Assembly (NCBI GenBank): GCA_035079385.1
Contig: JAVHKY010000001.1
Coordinates: 5,953,501 to 6,017,500, forward strand
Source of the DNA: Aspidiotus rigidus
Taxonomy: Eukaryota > Arthropoda > Insecta > Hemiptera > Diaspididae
Length of the DNA stretch: 64,000 nt
Reading direction: 5' to 3'
This document shows positions 58,108 to 64,000 of this stretch, piece after piece. A program made the position numbers and the translations under genes. Positions within the stretch are counted from its first letter, which is position 1, and the number at the start of each line of letters is the position of its first letter. The notes beneath the pieces are model-generated. The model ran no database searches, was not told where the DNA came from, and saw nothing but the letters and a program-made list of their open reading frames with translations.

Positions 58108-58721
58108 GGGTAAAGCGCATTTACACTGGTGTAGCCAACATGTTGTCGTCACGTTTTTGACTTTTTGCCGCGAAACCATTTACACTGAAATGACGTCAAC
58201 ATGTTACAAAACATGTAACGAACATAGCGCTACGGATCCGATTCGAATCGGATATTTGATGTTGCCAACATGTATTTTCCCTCCAAAATATTTTCTTAGC
58301 TTACGAATTGGAAGATTCTCAGTCTTTTCGTAAATACATTGATTCAATCCATCATGAAAATGTAAAAAAAGATGAATAAAGTTTCGCAAAATCGAATTTA
58401 GTCTGTCTCATTTTATTAATGCTGCGTCGTGTTGTAATTTCAAGACCAGTTCGTGGATTTTGGGTGAGACCATCCTTGTTACATGAGAGAAGAGCTGAAG
58501 AAATTCTATCGAGTACAATAATGGACGATTACGAATTGTCTGAAGCCCAGAAGATGAAACGGGGCTATTTCAAATCGTTTGCTCGCATGAAGGTAGAATT
58601 ATTGGAATGGCTACACAAACAGGCCAAAAGGATGATTGAAAAACAGACAACAAGAGTAAGAAATAGATGGTATTTTCATAGTATTATAGTAACATTGTTC
58701 AAGAGAATTTTCCGTTCATAA
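58108..58721 (+). mobile_element. PIF/Harbinger-like transposon, 5' part
   Basis: TTA (58106-58108 region) is followed by GGGTAAAGCGCATTTACACT, resembling Harbinger-type termini with a TWA target. CATTTACACTG and CAACATGTT recur as subterminal direct repeats at about 58120-58152 and 58176-58210. A Harbinger-nuclease-like frame begins at 58419. The 3' inverted repeat was not found, so the element is truncated. Confidence 0.5.
58419..58721 (+). pseudogene. Harbinger-type nuclease, N-terminal fragment
   Basis: 100-codon frame. Residues 8-55, including VRGFWVRPSLLHERRAEE and then YFKSFARMKVELLEWLHKQA, resemble the N-terminal region of Harbinger transposase-derived nucleases (the W-V-R-P-x-L then F-x-R-M pattern before the DDE core), followed by MIEKQTTRVRN. 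The catalytic DDE domain is absent and a short hairpin follows immediately. The family call rests on short motif similarity only, so this could be another transposon protein. Confidence 0.5.
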
Positions 58722-58723
58722 TA

Positions 58724-58790
58724 TGAATAAAAACGCGTTTCTTCGGTGCTTCGTTGTAAACCGCGAAGACGCGTTTTTATTTTACTTTAG
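58724..58790. repeat. Short hairpin with AATAAAAACGCGT arms
   Basis: AATAAAAACGCGTTTCTTCGG at about 58727 and the near complement CCGCGAAGACGCGTTTTTATT at about 58760-58780 form a stem. A related GCGTTTTTATTTATG word occurs at 59023-59037, so 58724-59037 could be the limits of a small element. Confidence 0.45.
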
Positions 58791-59616
58791 AGCTCGAAGA
58801 GTTAGGTTGCGCGCATGCGCGTATTCTGTATGCGCCGAACATATTTTGGCGATCGCGGACGAAAATGATCTTTTAATAATTTTAAATATAACACTCGAAT
58901 TTTTCCTTATGTTCATCAATTGAAAGAAAATTACAATTTCGTTATTCTATGTGTGTTTCCATCAACAATGTTATGATGCTCTAATAAAAAAGTGAAAAGT
59001 TTAATTACAGATCATCTCGCGTTTGCGTTTTTATTTATGTGAACCGAGAAATAGCGCACGCCACACATGAACGGAGGAAAGCGATATACACGCGCTGCAT
59101 GGCGGCCCTCGCCGCGGCTCGGGTCGTCAAAGCGCTCGTATAGAAATCGCTCTCCTCCGTCCCTTATAGCGTAATATACTATTTCATCGATCTTCATAAA
59201 TTATTACTTTCAGATTGACAATAACATCATGTTTTATGGCTACAGGCGATTCGTACGACACTCTCGAAAAACTGTTTCATGTCTCAAAAAGTTCCCTCAC
59301 TCTTATAATTACCGAAACTTGTGTAGCTATAATCAACGTACTCCAAGAGTACCTGAAGGTAAGAGAGTGAAATATTGAAAAGTTAACGTATGTTAAAATA
59401 ATACGTACGATGTAGTAACAAAAGGGGAATACGAAAGAAAAAGGCGTTTGAACGAAGAACAGCAGCACGAAAAAATCATCCAAAATAAGGAAATAACAAG
59501 TGGTGGTGACGGAAAGTGCAACACACGAAATTTTTGAGAATGCTCACGAAAAAAAAAGAAAACTACAAGAAATTTTTAGAGTGTTTCCACGAAAAATAAA
59601 ATAAAATAAAGAAATA
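58791..59616. other. Non-coding stretch
   Basis: Includes a GC-rich patch at about 59085-59140. Frames at 58723-58923, 59012-59197 and 59277-59483 have no support. Confidence 0.35.
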
Positions 59617-60150
59617 AGAAGGAATGAACGCTTACACGCCGGCCAATTTTTAAATAAAGTTTTAGACCTAGTCGGGCAGTGGTCAGAAGAACAAAATCCA
59701 CATTAAAAAGATAGCATTCCTTTCGTCGACGTACCAGATATTTCTTTGCCGCTATGGACTGCCGCTTATCAGTGGGCTGCAGCAGATAAAGCAATTCTCT
59801 GACGCCCTCACGAGGAAGAAAGTTGTACGGAGTACTTTGTGGCAGCAGGAAGCAGTACGAATTGTATTTGGGAAAAAGAGCTGTCCAAATTTCTGAGAGG
59901 CGACGACAGATGGCGAACGTTCGCAAATTCAGTGTCTGGACCATAGTCACCAACAGAGGAAATTTGGGGAATCGAAATGCACATGCTCCCCCCTTTTTTT
60001 TTTTGAAAAGTTTGCTGTATAAGCATACGGTAGGATGTGCATTCGGTTGAAGCTACTACCAGTGCCACCTGAGGCGAAAATATTTCCTCTTGGCCAAAAA
60101 AGAGAAGGTGGCAGGCCGAGTCAAGCCAAAGCCGCTCTCGTGCTGCAATA
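59617..60150 (+). pseudogene. Second Mutator-like transposase relic (C-terminal part)
   Basis: Parallel to 27480-27969 but clearly diverged. ERLHAGQFLNKVLDLVGQWS (about 59627) corresponds to ERLPIGQFVSGISDLMKKWS there. EYFVAAGSSTNCIWEKELSK, then FLRGDDRWRTFA (about 59828) corresponds to the QYYTAS...KWKTFDEY region. PPFFFLKSLLYKHTVG is the SWIM-finger region with its cysteines lost, and VPPEAKIFPLGQKREGGRPS (about 60062) matches the C-terminal tail. Several stops and frame changes and a T run show it is dead. The protein-like minus-strand frames 59576-59953 and 59808-60191 are shadows of this relic. Confidence 0.8.
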
Positions 60151-60203
60151 CATTTGTAATCATAGAATGATTTTGATTTTTTAGTTTTCAACTTATTTTA
60201 TAA

Positions 60204-60446
60204 TTGAAGCGTATGCTTTCTTTTGTTTATATCTCGTGGGTAATTTCCAAAATCACACCAGTGCCAAAAACGGCTGAAGCTCAGGAAATTTGCAACCATA
60301 GACCTATCTCGATCATATGTGTTCCTGCTAAAATTTTTGAATCTGTGCTGTTCAGCAAGTTGAATCCTCAGACAAAGAATTTAATTCCGTCGCACCAGCA
60401 TGGTTTTGTAGGGCGGAGATCGGTACAAACTAATCTCCTGGAATGA
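60204..60446 (+). pseudogene. LINE reverse-transcriptase fragment
   Basis: 80-codon frame containing WVISKITPVPKTAEAQEICN, then HRPISIICVPAKIFESVLFS, then the segment ending IPSHQHGFVGRRSVQTNLLE. This is the well-known non-LTR sequence between the fingers and palm (ITPVxK, RPIS, KIFE, QHGFxxxRSxxTNLL). The frame breaks off exactly where a dispersed repeat (family C) begins at about 60447, so the LINE was probably interrupted by it. Downstream LINE-like C-terminal sequence resumes at 61103, but whether it is from the same copy is unproven. Clade is probably Jockey/I-related. Confidence 0.8.
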
Positions 60447-60975
60447 ACCTTTTTTGTATCTTATACGTGACACTCTCACTCGCAGGAAAAGTACGGAGCC
60501 TCAGCGTACATATACCTGCAAGTTTAGCAACGAATTAAGAGCTCATCTTCTTTGCTGCCTTCACCTCATTCAGCGAAGGAGGAGGTTGCGTCTTAGGATG
60601 AAGATGATAAGGTAAATGACTTACAGAAATAATTCTACAAGTGAGGAAAAAATTGTCACAAGAAGGCCATAAATGTGTTATTCTATGGTCACAAACCAAA
60701 ATGTTATGATCTTTTGATGTGACTGCAATACTTCTAATAAGTAACCTGTAAGTGTCTCAAGTTACACCTACGATTCAGACGACTCAGCTTACCTCAAAAT
60801 TCCCCCTACATCAACTAAAAGTTACTAGTTTGACGCTAAGATGTGTCCTCTGTTTCCTACATTCTGATTGGCTAACCACCCGACACAATCTAGTCACATT
60901 TTACGGTCACACGGGTAAGACGGCTCTCGTCACACACTTTCCCTGTTGTGACCTCATTTTGCACGTCGGGTTAGC
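60447..60975 (-). repeat. Dispersed repeat family C, copy 2
   Basis: Reverse-complement counterpart of 4240-4750. Matching blocks include 'aagtacggagcct', 'aattaagagctcatcttctt' and 'tgttgtgacctcatttt'. It starts immediately after the interrupted LINE frame, which places one border within a few bases of 60447. Confidence 0.6.
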
Positions 60976-61102
60976 AATACAGGAAATAATAGCTATCGAT
61001 AACCACCGGAAAGATATTATGAAGGAACCATGAATTTAACTGAATCCACACAACTGCGTATCGTGATCAGTAAAATTGAAGGAAAACAAATTATAAAGGA
61101 AG

Positions 61103-61785
61103 GTGCTCTCAAATAAAGGTTTATATAGTTACGTCCTAGTGTTTTCTTTTAATTTTATTTTTATGAAGGAATCAGACCTGGAGGATATGTGTCCGAAATG
61201 CGAGCAACCAGGAGAAACAATTGCCCATATCATAAATGGTTGTAGTCAGTTGGCAAATAATGAACCTAAAAAACGACAGGACCGGGTAGCAAAAATATTA
61301 CACACAGCCTTGACCGTGCGCTAGGTGTAAAAAGTGAAAAACGGAAGCCATATTATCGATATATGCCACAAAAAAACAGTCGAAAGTAAGGGATTTAAAA
61401 TTTACTGGGATAGAACTACTCGCATAAGACCAGACAAAGAAGTTGAATGTAATCGACCAGATATGGTAGTTACAGGAAAAACAAAATATAATTGATACGG
61501 CAATATCTCACGTACACAACATCCAGAAAGTATACTCGTATGAAGAAAAAAGTAAGAATGTGTAATGATCTAAATAGAGAAATTAAAAAGGTACGGGCAA
61601 GTGAAAAAAATTACAACACACCCAATCGTCATCTTAAGCACTGGATATATGCACTCAAAACTACTGGTCAACTTAGAGAAAATTGTCCTCAGAAAAGGAA
61701 TATAATACAGAAAAAATAATGCAGAAATCAGTAATCATCAGCACATGCAGAATAATATGGGAGGTCTTGATCTCCAGCTACCTTA
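61103..61785 (+). pseudogene. 3' region of a non-LTR retrotransposon (zinc knuckle and C-terminal domain)
   Basis: The first frame has DMCPKCEQPGETIAHIINGC, then SQLANNEPKKRQDRVAKILH, the conserved CxxC-ETIxHxxxxC-LAxxxYxxRHDxVAxxxH block after the reverse transcriptase. After a stop, KFYWDRTTRIRPDKEVECNR with PDMVV follows. Another frame holds YDTAISHVHNIQKVYSYEEK-like sequence and LNREIKKVRASEKN, and the end near 61740 reads QKSVIISTCRIIWEVL, the usual terminus. At least four frame breaks are present. With 60204-60446 it may be one LINE split by the family C repeat and a deletion that removed the catalytic core. Confidence 0.8.
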
Positions 61786-62696
61786 GATGAGCTATTACTA
61801 CTAGTCCTCGGCCCGTATAATACCGTGCATACTCGTTTGAAGTGAAATGGAAAGAGAAATAATAATAATAAAAATTATACTTGGTACAGAAATGTGACCG
61901 TCTTAGCGCGTATCTTTCTCCTGACGAATATCTCCTCCTTAATTTATACCCTGTGCCCACTAAGGTCCCTTATCTCATCCTGATGGGTCACAAATTAATT
62001 CTGACAAAATTGTTCGCAATTAACCTCAAGATTTTTCACGCTTTCAAATAGATGTGAAGGTGCTGATGTCAGAAAACCCGTTAACAATTCATAGAGAAAA
62101 TGCAACCTGTCAAATTACAATCATATAGACTTAACTTTATTCCAGACAAATAACAAAACTGTGATTGACATTTCGCACAGTGGAAATTTTTAGTGTAATC
62201 ATACCTATAATATATAATTTATTGAAATACAAATGGGAAAAGGCTCTAGTGCTGCGGAAGTAGTGTTAGTTGTATTTGCATTAAGATAATTACCCCTCTT
62301 ATCTCCGAAAGAATGGTATACTGTACTAATTACTATCGTAATTGTTGTGTTTTGATTCTTGTTGTTTTGAAAGAACCAAAACGAAAATATTGATAGATAG
62401 AGGTTCACACTGCCGTACAAAGTTAAATTGAATGGTCGGGTAGAAAAAGGACCTTAACACAAAAAGTAGTTTTCGAGAAAAACGCATTTGAAAGTTCAGC
62501 AATAAGGAAAGACCCAAACGTCATGAAACTTGGTGGGATTGTAGATGGATGTTCGATCTACAAAATCACTGAAAATTAGAACGTTAGAAAGTTTCTGAGT
62601 TGCCAGTAGAGCACGTTATTCGGACTGTGCAAGCAACAACAACAACAAAGATTTTTCATTGAATCGATTCGTTCCTGCAAGTTACGGCCCGACATA
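61786..62696. other. Non-coding stretch with a solo MITE end at 62411
   Basis: TGCCGTACAAAGTTAAATTG at 62411-62430 matches the terminus of the MITE at 45933-46319, but no partner end was found within the window. No gene. Confidence 0.45.
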
Positions 62697-62836
62697 TTGA
62701 GAACGACAATTACCACAATGAGTAAATGAACGAAAACCGACAAATACTACAAAGAGTAAATGTACGAAGAGAATTTGCAAAAAGCCGCAGAGTTGGTTTT
62801 CGTTCATTTACTCATTGTGGTAATTGTCGTTCTCAA
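62697..62836. repeat. Perfect 42-bp inverted repeat
   Basis: 62697-62738 (starting TTGAGAACGACAATTACCAC) and 62795-62836 are exact reverse complements separated by a 56-bp spacer. The spacer holds a diverged copy of part of the arm (AGTAAATGTACGAAGAG). The absence of any mismatch suggests a recent origin. Both short frames across it are artefacts of the palindrome. Confidence 0.9.
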
Positions 62837-64000
62837 AAGATTTTTCAGTTTCGCAAAATTTCCTAAAAATACTACACATGCATCGAAAACGCGTTTTCGC
62901 GTAACAGTTTTCTGTAGCGAAACGGCCATTTTTTGCGATTCTACTGATCAACACTGATATTGATTTTTTTTCTGTACTAGGAGTGAAAAATTCGGAACGA
63001 TTCACAACAAACGCGTGCTATTTTCGTTCATTTTTTCCTGTTCATCGATTATGCTGTCAGTAGTTTGATTTTATCATACCGTAGGTTGCGATCTATCTTC
63101 AATCATGTATTTGCAATTAAACAGAAACGAATAACGAATTATTGTGATATTACGATTATGATGAGTGACGATGAGAATACCGTCGGAACTATTTAATAAA
63201 CAAGAACTATAAAGAAGATTAATCCAATTATTTTGAATCTTTTTTATGCAGAAAAAACAATCATTAGTCCAAATACCTCTGTGGCAGCGAAAACGCAATT
63301 TCCGATGCATTTGTAGTAAAAAATATCTTCCAAAGCAAGGAGCGAATGAGGTTTTCACGACTCGTTCAATTAGCTCAACTCGCCTTCGCACGTTTCGCTG
63401 CATATTGAACTCGTTGTGAAAAACCTAATTTTCGCTCCTTGTCTTGTAATATACTATTACTAAAAGAGAATTTTATGCTCATTAAACTTTGTTCTTCGCG
63501 TTTTTTCTTTAAATTCAGTATTTATTGAGAAATTTTTAAGAAAAACTGGAAAACTGTATACTCGAATTGTACATGATTACCCTTTCCTTATCAGTACTTT
63601 TTCATATATATAGATATAATTTTACATGGGCGACGCTAGCGCACCTACAATATGCACACTCCGAATAGTCCGCGCAATTAAGGCCCTTTTTGCAATTATC
63701 AACTTTTTACGCGTTCTAGTAACTTTTTGAGTTTTGTTAAGAGTAATAATAAAAAATGAATGTATTTCAAGCCAATACCCATATTTGCAAGGATTGTGCT
63801 GCAGTAATAATTCAAGTATTCTTGAGTATAAAATCCTCGAAAAAGTGAGTTTCACAGAGGGTCGAAGTTCATCATCATGGCTATAAATAGGCATGGGAAA
63901 TGAAATGAAGGCTTTCTAGATATACATGATGTCATCTGTATCGATTTTCAGTGTTCTTTAAGCTAATTTAGACGAAAAGTTTGAGACAACCTCGATTGCC
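62837..64000. other. Non-coding stretch to the window end
   Basis: The block at about 63585-63660 repeats wording from 46725-46795 (CTTATCAGTACTTT and GCGACGCTAGCG). No gene was recognised. Frames at 63074-63403 and 63622-63894 lack domains. Confidence 0.4.

Noticed and set aside
59808..60191. 127-codon minus-strand frame
   Set aside because: It is the antisense shadow of the MULE transposase relic on the plus strand, which shows recognisable motifs.

Overview
The window looks like an intergenic-to-intronic stretch of an AT-rich, repeat-laden animal genome, most likely an arthropod. The basis is the absence of long host open reading frames, short exons bounded by consensus GT/AG splice sites, a Penelope-like element with a GIY-YIG endonuclease, Mutator-like and Ginger-like transposases of metazoan type, Helentron-like 3' ends, several non-LTR retrotransposon relics and many MITEs. 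No bacterial operon, ribosome-binding-site pattern or CRISPR array is present. The species cannot be named from sequence alone.

Host-gene evidence is thin and all on the minus strand. Two cysteine-rich exons (3925-4047, then 2789-2920) share phase 1 at both ends and the same cysteine spacing, so they look like consecutive EB/EGF-like modules of one secreted or membrane protein. A possible terminal exon lies at 53431-53518. A MYND-like zinc-finger exon lies at 57544-57627. It is unknown whether the last two belong to one gene.

Layout: 1-5 kb has a hAT MITE, the EB exons and two dispersed repeats that recur inverted elsewhere (3.06-3.79 kb with 11.27-11.9 kb; 4.24-4.75 kb with 60.45-60.98 kb). 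At 5.27-8.6 kb a pogo/Tigger-like fragment abuts a nearly full-length Penelope-like element that is inactivated by a frameshift and a stop. At 8.8-19.5 kb there are a second inverted hAT MITE, an unidentified decayed cysteine-containing coding region (10.6-11.3 kb), a Helentron-like element, a foldback with roughly 300-bp arms and a hAT MITE with an exact target duplication. At 24.5-31.2 kb there are two adjacent MITEs, an R1-like LINE 3' part, a Mutator-like transposase relic, a TCGA-rich foldback and a second Penelope-like relic. At 33.7-35.2 kb there are a Helentron 3' terminus and a LINE reverse-transcriptase relic. At 43.4-45.1 kb there is a Ginger-like element with 373-bp inverted repeats, a truncated integrase and a nested MITE. 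At 45.9-48.5 kb there is a MITE cluster, including a 372-bp hAT MITE whose interior is six copies of a 42-bp repeat. At 58-62 kb there are Harbinger, Mutator-like and LINE relics.

The window is best read as a graveyard of layered transposable elements around a few minus-strand host exons. Nested insertions and exact target duplications give a relative chronology. I found no convincing new defence or metabolic system. The items most worth a second look are the truncated Ginger-like integrase unit, the minisatellite-bearing hAT MITE, the inverted terminal repeats of the Penelope-like element and the unidentified coding relic at 10.6-11.3 kb.
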